From Paenibacillus caui (GTDB taxonomy: Bacteria > Bacillota > Bacilli > Paenibacillales > Paenibacillaceae): 64,000 bases of DNA. Shown piece after piece: positions 55,190 through 64,000 of this stretch. Position 1 is the first letter of the stretch; each line of letters opens with the position of its first letter. The notes below the pieces were generated by a model. The model was given only the letters and a program-made list of their open reading frames with translations. It had not been told where the DNA came from and ran no database searches. Location of the stretch: assembly GCF_019904135.1 (NCBI RefSeq), contig NZ_JAIOGQ010000018.1, positions 1 through 64,000 on the forward strand, in the 5' to 3' direction. A program made the translations under genes and the position numbers.

Positions 55190-55450
55190 TGCCCTTCAGA
55201 GAGTGGAATTGCTTAAGCTGTGAGATTCCGCAGGATACAGCTGATCGAAGTCGCCCGGAAGTCGCCTGTTTGAGCCCCTTACCCGGGTTAGAGCAGGCCG
55301 GCTCGCAGCCGTTACCCTGCTAATCAAGTGTCGCTTGAACCCCTCTTTTTTTGAACATTTGAACAAGAGCGCTGGCGGTTTTAGGCGAAACAAAGGTGGT
55401 ACCGCGAGAGATAAAGCCCTTTCGTCCTTTGAGACGAAGGGCTTTTTGTA
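55190..55450 (+). promoter_or_regulatory. T-box riboswitch controlling valS
   Basis: The T-box sequence AAAGGTGGTACCGCG is complete at 55392-55406. It precedes a terminator AAAGCCCTTTCGTC/GACGAAGGGCTTT (55413-55445) with a T run. Stem I includes AGCTGT/ACAGCT (55216-55242). Just after it, GAA-GTC at 55247-55252 puts GTC, a valine codon, in the specifier position. A second GAAGTCGCC occurs at 55258-55266. Uncharged tRNA-Val should pair with GTC and with the T-box to stop termination. The gene downstream, valS, agrees. Confidence 0.92.
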
Positions 55451-55486
55451 TTTTTTTGGCCAAAGAGCAGGAGGTAATCGAAGAAA

Positions 55487-58159
55487 ATGACACAGGAGCA
55501 AAAACTAGCAGCATCGGCAGAAATGCCGACCACGTATGATCCGAAAGCGGCGGAACAGAAATGGTACCGCTACTGGATGGATAATGAATTTTTTAAAGCA
55601 GGCCAGAGAAAGGATGCCGAGCCCTATACGATCGTCATTCCCCCGCCGAACGTAACAGGCATGCTGCACATCGGCCATGCGAATGATTGTACCCTGCAGG
55701 ATATTCTGATCCGCACCAAGCGGATGCAGGGCTATGACGCTTTATGGATTCCGGGCTCGGACCACGCCGGCATTGCTACCCAGGCCAAGGTGGAGCAGAA
55801 GCTCCGCGAGGAAGGGGTAAGCCGCTACGATCTGGGGCGCGAGAAGTTTTTGGAGAAGGTTTGGGAATGGAAAGACAAGTACGCGAACACCATTCATGAG
55901 CAGTGGGCCAAAATGGGCTTTTCGCTCGACTATTCCCGGGAGCGTTTTACGCTGGATGAAGGGTTGTCCGAGGCCGTACGGGAAGTGTTTGTGAAGCTTT
56001 ACGAGAAAGGCCTGATTTATCGCGGAAAAAGAATTATCAACTGGGACCCTGCCGCACGCACGGCGCTCTCCGACATCGAGGTGGAGTACAAAGAGGTTAA
56101 TGGGCATCTGTACCATCTGCAGTATCCGCTTAAAGACGGCAGCGGCCATATTACGGTGGCTACGACCCGTCCGGAAACGATGCTCGGCGATACGGCTGTT
56201 GCCGTACATCCAAAGGACGAGCGTTATAAGGATTTGATTGGCAAAACGCTGATTCTGCCGATTATCGGCCGGGAAATCCCGATTATCGCCGACGATTATG
56301 TCGAGAAGGAGTTTGGCAGCGGGGCCGTCAAAATTACGCCGGCGCATGACCCGAACGACTTTGAAGTGGGGCTTCGCCATAATCTCCCGCAAATTACGGT
56401 TATGGATGAGACCGGTACGATGAACGCGGATGCGGGCAAGTACCAGGGGCTTGACCGTGCGGATGCGCGCAAGCAAATTGTCAGCGATCTCAAAGAGCTT
56501 GGCGTGCTGATCCGGATTGAAGATCACGTCCACCAAGTCGGGCACAGCGAAAGATCCGGCGCCGTTGTAGAGCCGTACCTGTCCACACAGTGGTTTGTGA
56601 AGATGGGGCCGCTTGCGGAAGCGGCGATTGAGGCGCAAAAATCAGGCAAGGGCGTCAATTTTGTACCCGAACGGTTTGAGAAAACCTATCTGAACTGGAT
56701 CGAAAATGTCCGGGATTGGTGCATTTCCCGCCAGCTCTGGTGGGGACACCGGATTCCCGCCTGGTATTCGGAGTCGACCGGCGAGTTTGTTGTAGCGAAG
56801 AATGAAGAGGAAGCGCGCGCGAAGCTGGGCAAGGACGATCTTAGACAGGACGAGGATGTGCTGGATACTTGGTTCAGCTCCGCCCTGTGGCCGTTCTCAA
56901 CGCTCGGCTGGCCGGACTTAAACAGCGAGGATTTTAAACGCTATTATCCGACAAACGTGCTGGTAACCGGCTACGACATCATTTATTTCTGGGTGGCGCG
57001 GATGATTTTCCAAGGGCTTGAATTTACAGGCGAAATGCCGTTTAAAGACGTGCTTATGCATGGTTTGGTCAGAGACAGCGAAGGCCGCAAAATGTCCAAA
57101 TCGCTTGGCAATGGCGTCGATCCGCTTGAGGTCATCGAGAAATACGGCACGGACGCCATGCGCTACATGATTTCGACAAGCAGCACGCCGGGACAGGATT
57201 TGCGTTTCCGCTGGGAGCGTGTCGAGCAGGCGCGCAATTTTGCGAACAAGATCTGGAACGCTTCCCGCTTCGCTTTGATGAATCTGGAAGGCGTGACGGC
57301 AGATCAAATCGACATCAGCGGGAACCTTGGCACAGCCGACCGCTGGATCCTGCACCGTTTCAATGAAACGGCCCGCGACATTACACGCTTGATCGACTCC
57401 TATGAATTTGGGGAAACCGGACGGCTGCTGTACAACTTCATCTGGGATGACCTGTGCGACTGGTATATCGAGTTCTCGAAGCTCTCGCTCTATGGCGACG
57501 ACGCGGCCGCCAAATCGAAGACGCAATCGGTGCTTGCCTATGTGCTGGACCGCACGCTTCGCCTGATGCATCCGTTTATGCCGTTCATCACAGAGGAAAT
57601 CTGGCAGCATCTGCCGCACCGGGGCGAGACGATTTCACTTGCGGAGTGGCCTGCCTATGATGAAGCTCTTGCGGCTCCTGATGCTGTTGCAGAGATGAGC
57701 CTGCTGATCGATATCATTCGCGCGGTCCGCAATATCCGGGCGGAAGTGAACGTGCCGATGAGCAAGAAGGTTGAGCTTTTGCTGAAGCCGGCATCTGCCG
57801 ATCTGCAAAATATCATCAAGCGCAACGAGCATTACATCCAGCGTTTCTGCAACACTTCCGATTTTGCCTCTTCCTTGGAAACCGCGACTCCGGAGAAAGC
57901 AATGACGGCTGTTGTTACGGGAGCGGAGCTGTATTTGCCGCTGGCCGGACTGCTGGATATCAACCAGGAAATCGCTCGCCTGGAGAAGGAGCTGGACCAC
58001 CTAAACAAGGAAGTCGAGCGGGTTGACAAGAAGCTGAGCAATCAGGGCTTTGTCTCGAAGGCTCCTGCGCATGTCATTGAAGAGGAGCGAGCGAAGCAGA
58101 AGGATTATGCGGACAAACGCGCCAAAGTGCTTGCCCGGATCGAAGAGCTGAAGGGTTAA
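55487..58159 (+). CDS. valS: Valyl-tRNA synthetase
   Basis: The 890-residue class I synthetase has the HIGH-type motif [13 protein letters not shown] (near 48-60), the editing domain ([17 protein letters not shown]), KMSKSLGNG near 530, and a C-terminal coiled coil ([20 protein letters not shown]). AGGAGGTAA precedes ATG 55487. It is controlled by the T-box leader and followed by folC after 11 bases, as in B. subtilis. Confidence 0.97.
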   Translation: MTQEQKLAASAEMPTTYDPKAAEQKWYRYWMDNEFFKAGQRKDAEPYTIVIPPPNVTGMLHIGHANDCTLQDILIRTKRMQGYDALWIPGSDHAGIATQAKVEQKLREEGVSRYDLGREKFLEKVWEWKDKYANTIHEQWAKMGFSLDYSRERFTLDEGLSEAVREVFVKLYEKGLIYRGKRIINWDPAARTALSDIEVEYKEVNGHLYHLQYPLKDGSGHITVATTRPETMLGDTAVAVHPKDERYKDLIGKTLILPIIGREIPIIADDYVEKEFGSGAVKITPAHDPNDFEVGLRHNLPQITVMDETGTMNADAGKYQGLDRADARKQIVSDLKELGVLIRIEDHVHQVGHSERSGAVVEPYLSTQWFVKMGPLAEAAIEAQKSGKGVNFVPERFEKTYLNWIENVRDWCISRQLWWGHRIPAWYSESTGEFVVAKNEEEARAKLGKDDLRQDEDVLDTWFSSALWPFSTLGWPDLNSEDFKRYYPTNVLVTGYDIIYFWVARMIFQGLEFTGEMPFKDVLMHGLVRDSEGRKMSKSLGNGVDPLEVIEKYGTDAMRYMISTSSTPGQDLRFRWERVEQARNFANKIWNASRFALMNLEGVTADQIDISGNLGTADRWILHRFNETARDITRLIDSYEFGETGRLLYNFIWDDLCDWYIEFSKLSLYGDDAAAKSKTQSVLAYVLDRTLRLMHPFMPFITEEIWQHLPHRGETISLAEWPAYDEALAAPDAVAEMSLLIDIIRAVRNIRAEVNVPMSKKVELLLKPASADLQNIIKRNEHYIQRFCNTSDFASSLETATPEKAMTAVVTGAELYLPLAGLLDINQEIARLEKELDHLNKEVERVDKKLSNQGFVSKAPAHVIEEERAKQKDYADKRAKVLARIEELKG

Positions 58160-58170
58160 GGTGAACTAAC

Positions 58171-59544
58171 ATGAACGTACTTGAAGGAGAAACCCGGGCC
58201 CCGCTTCGTTCCTACGACGAAGCGGTCGAATGGATCAACGCTCTTATCCCGTTCGGCATCCGTCCGGGACTGGACCGGATTCACGCTATGATGGACCGGC
58301 TGGGCAACCCGCACCGGCGGCTGAAATTTATTCACGTCGCCGGTACGAACGGCAAAGGTTCGTCCTGCGCTTTTTTGACCGGCGCGCTGCGGGAAAGCGG
58401 TTATGCTGTGGGAACTTATACGTCCCCATATATTACAAAATTTACGAATCGTTTTCAGTATAACGGTGAAGATATACCCGAGAGCGTCCTGCTGGAGCTG
58501 TCGAACCGCCTTTACCCGCTTGTACAGGAAATAGCGGCGACCGAACTGGGTTCGCCTACGATGTTCGAGGTATCGACGGCTTTGGCCATTCTCTATTATG
58601 CCGAAGTTTGCTATCCGGATGTCGTTGTTTGGGAGACCGGCCTGGGGGGAAGGATGGATGTAACAAACATCGTAACGCCGGTCGTTTCCCTAATCACCAA
58701 TGTCGGGTATGACCATACCGATATTTTGGGAGACACGCTGGAGAAGATTGCAGCGGAGAAGGCCGGCATCATCAAGCCCGGAGTTCCTGTTATTAGCTGC
58801 GTAGAGCAGCCTGAAGTGATCCGTATCATGAAGAATACGGCTGCCGAGAACAAGTCCGCCCTCTATCTGCTCGGAGAGCAGTTCACCTATGAGAGAGGCG
58901 GAATTCATGAGAACGAACAGAGTCTGCTCTTCAAGGGACCGTTTCGGGAAATCGGCCTGGATATCGGGCTGCAGGGCGAACATCAATGCAAAAACGCTTC
59001 CGGAGCGATCATGGTTCTGGAAGTGCTGAGACAATATATGGCATTTGTCCTGGACGATGAGGATGTAAAACGCGGGTTTCGAAATACGGCATGGGCTGGC
59101 CGTATGGAACTGGTCAGCAAAGATCCGCGCATCGTTCTTGACGGTGCCCATAATCCGGAAGGGGCGGAGACGCTTTCCAAATCGATTCCGGAAGTGTACC
59201 GTTACCGCAAGCTCAATTTGATGATGGGCATGCTGGCTAACAAGCATCATCACGGTTACTTCAAGCATATATTACCAATAGTGGATACACTCATCCTTAC
59301 GGAGCCGGATTTTCGCAGGAAAATGGATGCCGGGGCATTGTTAAGCCTTGTACAGGAACTGAAGGAAAGTATAGCGAAGCCGGAGCTTAAAGTCATCGTG
59401 GAACCTGATTGGAAAACGGCTCTCGAAATCCTTAAATCGCAGACGGAAGCGGAGGATCTCGGGGTCGTATCCGGTACGCTCTATTTAATTTCCGATGTTC
59501 GGGCAGCTCTTCTGCATCAAACCGATTCTGAAAAAGGCTGGTGA
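58171..59544 (+). CDS. folC: Bifunctional folylpolyglutamate synthase / dihydrofolate synthase
   Basis: The 457-residue Mur-ligase-family enzyme has the P-loop [15 protein letters not shown] near 55-70 and the glycine-rich block [14 protein letters not shown]. It adds glutamate to dihydropteroate or folates. The opening [22 protein letters not shown] starts about 10 residues before the common family start. A modest GGTGAA precedes ATG 58171. It lies between valS and murC. Confidence 0.94.
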   Translation: MNVLEGETRAPLRSYDEAVEWINALIPFGIRPGLDRIHAMMDRLGNPHRRLKFIHVAGTNGKGSSCAFLTGALRESGYAVGTYTSPYITKFTNRFQYNGEDIPESVLLELSNRLYPLVQEIAATELGSPTMFEVSTALAILYYAEVCYPDVVVWETGLGGRMDVTNIVTPVVSLITNVGYDHTDILGDTLEKIAAEKAGIIKPGVPVISCVEQPEVIRIMKNTAAENKSALYLLGEQFTYERGGIHENEQSLLFKGPFREIGLDIGLQGEHQCKNASGAIMVLEVLRQYMAFVLDDEDVKRGFRNTAWAGRMELVSKDPRIVLDGAHNPEGAETLSKSIPEVYRYRKLNLMMGMLANKHHHGYFKHILPIVDTLILTEPDFRRKMDAGALLSLVQELKESIAKPELKVIVEPDWKTALEILKSQTEAEDLGVVSGTLYLISDVRAALLHQTDSEKGW

Positions 59545-59549
59545 AAACA

Positions 59550-60929
59550 ATGTCAAATACGGTTACAGAACACGTTCATTTTATCGGGATCGGCGGCTAT
59601 GGTATGAGTGCGATTGCCCGTGTCATGCTGGAGATGGGGTATACCGTCACAGGATCCGACGTCGCTTCCCAGGAACTTACAGAGAAACTCGCGGCTAAAG
59701 GAGCCAAAATTTATATCGGGCACACGGCCGAGCAGGTGCATGGCGCCGATATGGTTGTTTACTCCACGGCGCTCCCGAAGGACAATGTAGAACGGGTGGA
59801 GGCCCAGGAACAGGGCATTCCGGTTTTTCACCGTTCGCAGATGCTGGCCCGGCTGCTGAATGAACGCAGCGGGGTGGCCGTTGCCGGAGCTCACGGCAAG
59901 ACGACAACCTCCTCCATGATCGCGCTTGTGATGGAGGAATGCGGGACCGACCCGACCTATATCATAGGCGGAGAAATTATGAATATCGGGACGAATGCGA
60001 AAGCCGGGAAGGGAAAGTATGTTGTCGCGGAAGCGGATGAAAGCGACGGCTCCTTTCTGCACTATTTTCCGGCCCTCTCTGTCGTGACCAATATCGAAGC
60101 CGACCATCTTGAAAATTATGGCGGCGATTTCGGGCATCTGAAGGAAGCTTATGTTCAGTTTCTGAATCAGACCAAAGCGGAAGGCAAGGCCGTTGTCTGC
60201 GGCGATGATGAAACGATACACGAGCTGCTGCCGCAGGTGAAAGCTTCAGTTATTACTTACGGCATCAAACAGGCCTGTGATTATACGGCCAGCGATATCG
60301 TGCTCGGCGACCGCAAAATCACGTTTACGGTGAACCATAACAAGCAAAAGCTGGGCAGCATTGAACTGCCGATTCCTGGTCAGCACAATGTATACAATGC
60401 GCTCGCAACAGTTATCGTTTGTTTGGAAGCGGGCATTCCTTTCGAAGGGATTGCCGAGGCTCTGTCTCATTTTCACGGAGCCAAGCGCCGGTTTCAGGTG
60501 CTGGGTGAAGCGGACGGCATCCTGGTAATCGACGATTACGCCCATCACCCGACGGAAATTCAGGCGACAATCAGTGCGGCCAAAGCGACAGGCAAACGGA
60601 TTATCGCCGTCTTTCAGCCGCAGCGCTATACGCGCACCTTTTTCCTGCTTGATGCGTTCAGCAAAGCATTTGGGGATGCGAATGAGGTGATTATCACCGA
60701 CATTTACTCACCTGCGGGCGAGAAGCAGATTGAAGGCGTAAGCTCGTCCAAGCTGGTTGAGCTGATCAAGCAGAACAGCAATGCCGGAGCAAGATACATC
60801 CCGACTAAGGAAGAAGTTATTCAGGATTTGACGGGACGGCTGCAGTCGGGAGATTTGGTTCTCACCATGGGAGCCGGCGATATCTGGAAGGTCGGCTACG
60901 CGCTGGCCAAGCAGATACGGGAGAACTAA
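59550..60929 (+). CDS. murC: UDP-N-acetylmuramate--L-alanine ligase
   Basis: The 459-residue ATP-dependent ligase adds L-Ala to UDP-MurNAc in peptidoglycan synthesis. It shows [16 protein letters not shown], the P-loop [13 protein letters not shown] and the motif [13 protein letters not shown] 59550 is preceded by GGTGA; GTG 59541, overlapping the folC stop, is an alternative. It directly follows folC, so the two related ligases are coupled. Confidence 0.95.
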   Translation: MSNTVTEHVHFIGIGGYGMSAIARVMLEMGYTVTGSDVASQELTEKLAAKGAKIYIGHTAEQVHGADMVVYSTALPKDNVERVEAQEQGIPVFHRSQMLARLLNERSGVAVAGAHGKTTTSSMIALVMEECGTDPTYIIGGEIMNIGTNAKAGKGKYVVAEADESDGSFLHYFPALSVVTNIEADHLENYGGDFGHLKEAYVQFLNQTKAEGKAVVCGDDETIHELLPQVKASVITYGIKQACDYTASDIVLGDRKITFTVNHNKQKLGSIELPIPGQHNVYNALATVIVCLEAGIPFEGIAEALSHFHGAKRRFQVLGEADGILVIDDYAHHPTEIQATISAAKATGKRIIAVFQPQRYTRTFFLLDAFSKAFGDANEVIITDIYSPAGEKQIEGVSSSKLVELIKQNSNAGARYIPTKEEVIQDLTGRLQSGDLVLTMGAGDIWKVGYALAKQIREN

Positions 60930-60970
60930 ACCTAAGCGACTGAGGCACTGCGCGAATTTCGATAAATACC

Positions 60971-60997
60971 GCGTCCCCTCCAAGGGGGACGCTTTTT
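60971..60997 (+). terminator. Terminator of the valS-folC-murC transcript
   Basis: GCGTCCCC (60971-60978) pairs with GGGGACGC (60985-60992), then TTTTT. Confidence 0.9.
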
Positions 60998-61059
60998 GTC
61001 GTATTTTTAAATACTTTTAGGGAGATCAAAAATTGGGTGGGAGAAATACAAATTAATTA

Positions 61060-61088
61060 TTGACAACAATTATTCCGAAATTTATCAT
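61060..61088 (+). promoter_or_regulatory. Sigma-A promoter of the LacI-family regulator
   Basis: TTGACA (61060-61065) and TATCAT (61083-61088), spacing 17, a close match to consensus. Confidence 0.7.
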
Positions 61089-61101
61089 GTGAGGTGTAGA
61101 G

Positions 61102-61125
61102 TTAATCGATTACGTAAACGATTAA
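61102..61125. promoter_or_regulatory. LacI-family operator O1, just downstream of the promoter
   Basis: A 24-bp palindrome with 22 symmetric positions, centred on TTACGTAA (TTAATCG outer arms and CGATTAA). It covers the expected start of transcription (about +7 to +30), the site for autorepression. The core is shared with the palindrome at 62173-62212. Confidence 0.7.
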
Positions 61126-61140
61126 ATGGAGAGAAAACCC

Positions 61141-62148
61141 ATGGTAAGAATCAAAGATGTAGCGAAACGGGCCAATGTTTCAACGGCGACCGTATCCCAT
61201 GTCATTAACGGTACACGGTTTGTCATGAAGGAGACGCGCAAGAAAGTCTACGACGCTATGCGGGAGCTCAATTACAGGCCGAATTCGGTTGCCAGAAGCC
61301 TGCGCAGCAAGAAGTCGAAAATTATCGGCCTGCTGGTTCCGATTATGCCGCAGGATACCTCGAACTTCTTTTTCATGTCTGTAGCACAAGGGATAGAAAA
61401 CGTTTTAAAAGAAAGCGGATACAACCTCATATTGAGCAATTCCAAAGAGGATATCGACGTTGAGCGGGAACAAATCAAAGCATTCAATTCCCACCTGATT
61501 GACGGTTTAATTATGGCGCCGACTTTTGACGATCATTCTTACTTAAGCGATATGACGCTTGAAGATTATCCGCTGGTCTTTATTGACCGCAAACCCACGC
61601 GAATGCAAGGCGACTGTGTTCTGTCGGACGGGGGAGAAGGAGCGTACCAGGCGGTCACCCACTTCCTTAAGAAGGGACATCGCCGTATTGGGTTTATTAC
61701 CGGGTCACTCGGAATCACCAGCAGCGACGAAAGATTGGATGGCTACAAAAGGGCGCTGACGGAGAAGGGAATAGCGGTTGACGACAAGCTGATCCAGGTC
61801 GCGGATTCCGCCCACTCCAGCTTCAAGAGCGGTTATGTTCTGGCGAAAAAGCTGGTGCAGGAAACGGAAGTTACGGCTATTTTGGTGGCCAACAACGTGA
61901 TGACGATGGGAGCGTTATCCTATTTACAGGAACACAAGATCAAAATTCCTGATGAGATCGCCATTATCGGCTTTGACGACTACGAATGGGCCCAGGTCAC
62001 GCAGCCGGCTCTATCCATGGTCAGGCAGCCTTCCATTGAACTGGGGGAGACAGCGGCAAGAATGCTGCTTGAGCGAATCGAACAACCGGAGAATCCTTAT
62101 CGGGAGGTCAAACTGGCGACAGAGCTGGTTATCCGAAATTCGAGCTAA
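61141..62148 (+). CDS. LacI-family transcriptional repressor of the adjacent sugar importer
   Basis: The 335-residue regulator has an N-terminal LacI helix-turn-helix (VRIKDVAKRANVSTATVSHV, residues 2-21) with hinge (NSVARSLRSKKS, ~50-60), followed by a periplasmic-binding-protein-like effector domain (IIGLLVPIMPQDTSNFFFM). ATG 61141 follows GGAGAG by seven bases; ATG 61126 would overlap that site. Matching operators lie before this gene and before the permeases, so it should repress both. The effector sugar cannot be read from the sequence. Confidence 0.9.
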   Translation: MVRIKDVAKRANVSTATVSHVINGTRFVMKETRKKVYDAMRELNYRPNSVARSLRSKKSKIIGLLVPIMPQDTSNFFFMSVAQGIENVLKESGYNLILSNSKEDIDVEREQIKAFNSHLIDGLIMAPTFDDHSYLSDMTLEDYPLVFIDRKPTRMQGDCVLSDGGEGAYQAVTHFLKKGHRRIGFITGSLGITSSDERLDGYKRALTEKGIAVDDKLIQVADSAHSSFKSGYVLAKKLVQETEVTAILVANNVMTMGALSYLQEHKIKIPDEIAIIGFDDYEWAQVTQPALSMVRQPSIELGETAARMLLERIEQPENPYREVKLATELVIRNSS

Positions 62149-62172
62149 TTCTTTTGCGAAAGATTAGCCGGA

Positions 62173-62212
62173 CATTTTATTAAAACGATTACGTAATCGT
62201 TTTAATAAAATG
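62173..62212. promoter_or_regulatory. 40-bp perfect palindrome containing operator O2
   Basis: Arms CATTTTATTAAAACGATTAC and its exact reverse complement meet with no spacer. The centre CGATTACGTAATCG matches the core of the operator upstream of the regulator gene. It lies 24 bp after the regulator stop and 31 bp before the permease start, so it can block read-through or a local promoter. In RNA it could also form a long AU-rich hairpin. Confidence 0.8.
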
Positions 62213-62242
62213 ATAGCGCTTTATTTTAAAGGGGGAAGCATG

Positions 62243-63205
62243 ATGTTGACGAACAGGGAGATCAGCACTCCACATGAGTACGCTCAGACAATCAAGCCCG
62301 AAAAACATACCTGGCGCAAAATAAAACGCAATTACGAGCTTTATTTGTTCCTGCTGCCGATTATTATCCTTTATTTGGTATTCAGGTATTATCCGATGTA
62401 TGGGGTTCAGATTGCCTTCAAAGACTTTTCGCCAAGCCGGGGCATATGGGGCAGCGAATGGGTCGGCTTCAAATACTTTCAGCAGTTCTTTGACTCCTAT
62501 AATTTCTGGAACCTTATCGAGAACACGATCACGTTAAGCTTTCTGTCGCTTGTCTTCAGTTTTCCGGTGCCGATTATCGTGGCCATCATGCTGAATCAAA
62601 TGCTCGCCAAACGATACAAGAAATTTGTCCAGTCTGTCATCTACGCACCGCATTTTATTTCCACTGTCGTCCTAGTCGGTATGCTGAACGTGTTCCTGTC
62701 GCCCAACAGCGGCATTGTAAATCATATCATTTCGTTTTTTGGCGGAAAACCGGTACTGTTTATGGCTGACGAGAACTGGTTTCGCCCCCTGTATATTTTG
62801 TCCGGCATTTGGCAGGAGACGGGCTTCTCAACCATTATTTATTTAGCCGCCCTAGCGGGAGTCAATCCGGAGCTTCATGAAGCCGCTGTCATGGATGGCG
62901 CAAACAAATGGAAGCGGGTTTGGCACGTGGATATTCCGGCGATTTTGCCGACGATCGTGATCCTGCTGATCCTTGCCTTGGGCAATATTATGAGCATTGG
63001 TTTTGAAAAGGCTTTCTTGATGCAAAGTGACCTGAACTACGCCACCTCGAACATCATTCCTACTTATGTGTACGAATTGGGGATTCAAAAATCGCAGTAC
63101 AGCTTCTCGACAGCCATCGGCCTGTTTAACTCCGTGATCAATATCATTTTGATCGTTGCAGTCAACCGAATTGCCAAAAAACTGACAGAAACCAGCCTGT
63201 GGTAG
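62243..63205 (+). CDS. CUT1-family sugar ABC importer permease, LplB/YtcP-partner type
   Basis: The 320-residue protein has six predicted helices and the LplB-type opening YPMYGVQIAFKDFSPSRGIW after the first helix. The EAA loop is HEAAVMDGANKWKRVWHVDIP near residues 210-230 (given in part as EAAVMDGANKWKRVW). Proteins of this subgroup import oligosaccharides from polysaccharide breakdown. ATG 62243 is seven bases from AAAGGGGG; ATG 62240 is equally possible. It should pair with the next gene; the binding protein is expected beyond the window. Confidence 0.88.
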   Translation: MLTNREISTPHEYAQTIKPEKHTWRKIKRNYELYLFLLPIIILYLVFRYYPMYGVQIAFKDFSPSRGIWGSEWVGFKYFQQFFDSYNFWNLIENTITLSFLSLVFSFPVPIIVAIMLNQMLAKRYKKFVQSVIYAPHFISTVVLVGMLNVFLSPNSGIVNHIISFFGGKPVLFMADENWFRPLYILSGIWQETGFSTIIYLAALAGVNPELHEAAVMDGANKWKRVWHVDIPAILPTIVILLILALGNIMSIGFEKAFLMQSDLNYATSNIIPTYVYELGIQKSQYSFSTAIGLFNSVINIILIVAVNRIAKKLTETSLW

Positions 63206-63217
63206 GAGGGACCCGCC

Positions 63218-64000
63218 GTGAACACTCTACTAAGCAGAAAAACAAAAGGCGATATGTTGTTTGACGCTGCCAACTATATTCTGTTGACCCTCATCATGCT
63301 GACGGTGCTTTATCCGCTGTATTTTATCCTGATTGCTTCCATAAGCGACCCCAATTTGGTTTATTCCGGAGAAGTGTGGCTGTTTCCCCGGGGGTTCACC
63401 TGGGACGGCTATGACCGGATATTTAACGACTCTTCCATCTGGCGCGGGTATGCGAACTCCATTCTGTACGCAGTGGTGGGGACGCTGATCGGAGTATCGC
63501 TGACGGTGCTTGCGGCCTATCCGCTATCCAGAAAAGATTTGGTGGGAAGAGGGACCATCATGTGGTTTCTGCTCGCTACGATGTTTTTTAGCGGAGGACT
63601 CATTCCAACCTATTTGCTCATCAAGGATCTGAATATGCTGAATACCATTTGGGCTTTGGCCCTGCCCGGTGCCGGAGGCGTGTTCAATATCATTATCGTA
63701 CGTACCTTCTTCCAGTCCTCGCTGCCGGATGAAATGTGGGAGGCGGCTTCCATCGACGGCTGTTCCAACTGGAGATATTTTCTGAGCATCGTGCTTCCTT
63801 TATCGAAGGCGATTATCGCGGTAATGGTGCTTTATCATATCGTCGGCTTCTGGAACGGATTCTTCGACGCCCTGATTTATCTCAATGACGAGAAGAAGTA
63901 CCCGCTCCAGCTGGTTCTGCGGAATATTCTCGTTCAAAACCAGGTGAACGCAAACATGATGGTCGATGTGGAATCCTATGCCGCGAAGATGCGGGTCACC
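63218..64000 (+). CDS. CUT1-family sugar ABC importer permease, LplC/YtcP-like, cut by window edge
   Basis: The frame opens at GTG 63218 with GGAGGG upstream, 12 bases after the first permease, and stays open to the end of the window (261 codons). It has the subgroup opening LYPLYFILIASISDPN and GEVWLFPRGFTWDGY, later the EAA loop DEMWEAASIDGCSNWRYF. About 30 residues are missing at the C-terminus by comparison with the usual ~295. It forms the second half of the channel. Confidence 0.88.
   Translation, partial: MNTLLSRKTKGDMLFDAANYILLTLIMLTVLYPLYFILIASISDPNLVYSGEVWLFPRGFTWDGYDRIFNDSSIWRGYANSILYAVVGTLIGVSLTVLAAYPLSRKDLVGRGTIMWFLLATMFFSGGLIPTYLLIKDLNMLNTIWALALPGAGGVFNIIIVRTFFQSSLPDEMWEAASIDGCSNWRYFLSIVLPLSKAIIAVMVLYHIVGFWNGFFDALIYLNDEKKYPLQLVLRNILVQNQVNANMMVDVESYAAKMRVT

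Overview
The window looks like chromosomal DNA of a Paenibacillus-type endospore-forming Firmicute. The evidence is strong AGGAGG-type ribosome binding sites, frequent TTG/GTG starts, the block tig-clpX-lonB-lonA-engB-hemAXC(D)BL-spoVID-valS-folC that parallels Bacillus subtilis, a T-box in front of valS, and many peptide and sugar ABC transporters. No 16S or marker gene is present, so the genus is an inference.

Region 1-2290 is accessory and decayed. It holds the right end of an IS200/IS605-family element (TnpB C-terminus, structured right end ending in TCAA), a TrmB-family regulator starting 23 bp after it, a truncated leftward ORF that keeps its own terminator, an AT-rich gene of unknown function, and an EamA transporter gene destroyed by an internal deletion. 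Region 2440-11300 is export and stress: an MFS pump, a LURP/tubby-like protein, an ABC-2 exporter operon with its own TetR regulator and a palindromic operator, a PilZ protein, and a heterodimeric BmrC/BmrD-type multidrug ABC exporter. A complete CYP102 (P450 BM3-type) self-sufficient fatty-acid hydroxylase follows (11611-14787).

Region 15095-30250 carries two complete oligopeptide/dipeptide ABC importers in different gene orders (D-F-A-B-C and A-B-C-D-F plus a small unknown gene). Between them lie a glutathione peroxidase homologue whose peroxidatic cysteine codon reads as tyrosine, a thioredoxin-fold protein, a two-repeat lipoprotein and tRNA-Gly. Region 30586-31549 contains a DUF4064-like membrane protein, a group II intron-like fragment, a ~142-bp tandem repeat rich in hairpins, and tRNA-Arg.

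Region 31650-43640 is the protein quality-control block: an unnamed gene that may start at ATT, trigger factor, ClpP, ClpX, IspG, LonB, LonA and EngB. A SAM decarboxylase gene with a structured 5' leader follows. Region 44571-53451 is a heme/siroheme operon (hemA, hemX, precorrin-2 dehydrogenase, hemC, fused cobA-hemD, hemB, hemL) plus an RluA-type pseudouridine synthase. Then come a SpoVID-like spore coat protein, valS with its T-box, folC and murC. The window closes with a LacI-family regulator flanked by two matching operators (one inside a 40-bp perfect palindrome) and two permeases of a CUT1 sugar importer, the second cut by the window edge.

The observations most worth following are the TnpB/omega-RNA-like right end facing the regulator gene, the structured leader of the SAM decarboxylase gene, the Cys-to-Tyr peroxidase, the hairpin tandem repeat beside tRNA-Arg, the possible ATT start, and the 40-bp operator palindrome. 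I did not find an obviously new multi-gene defence or biosynthetic system.
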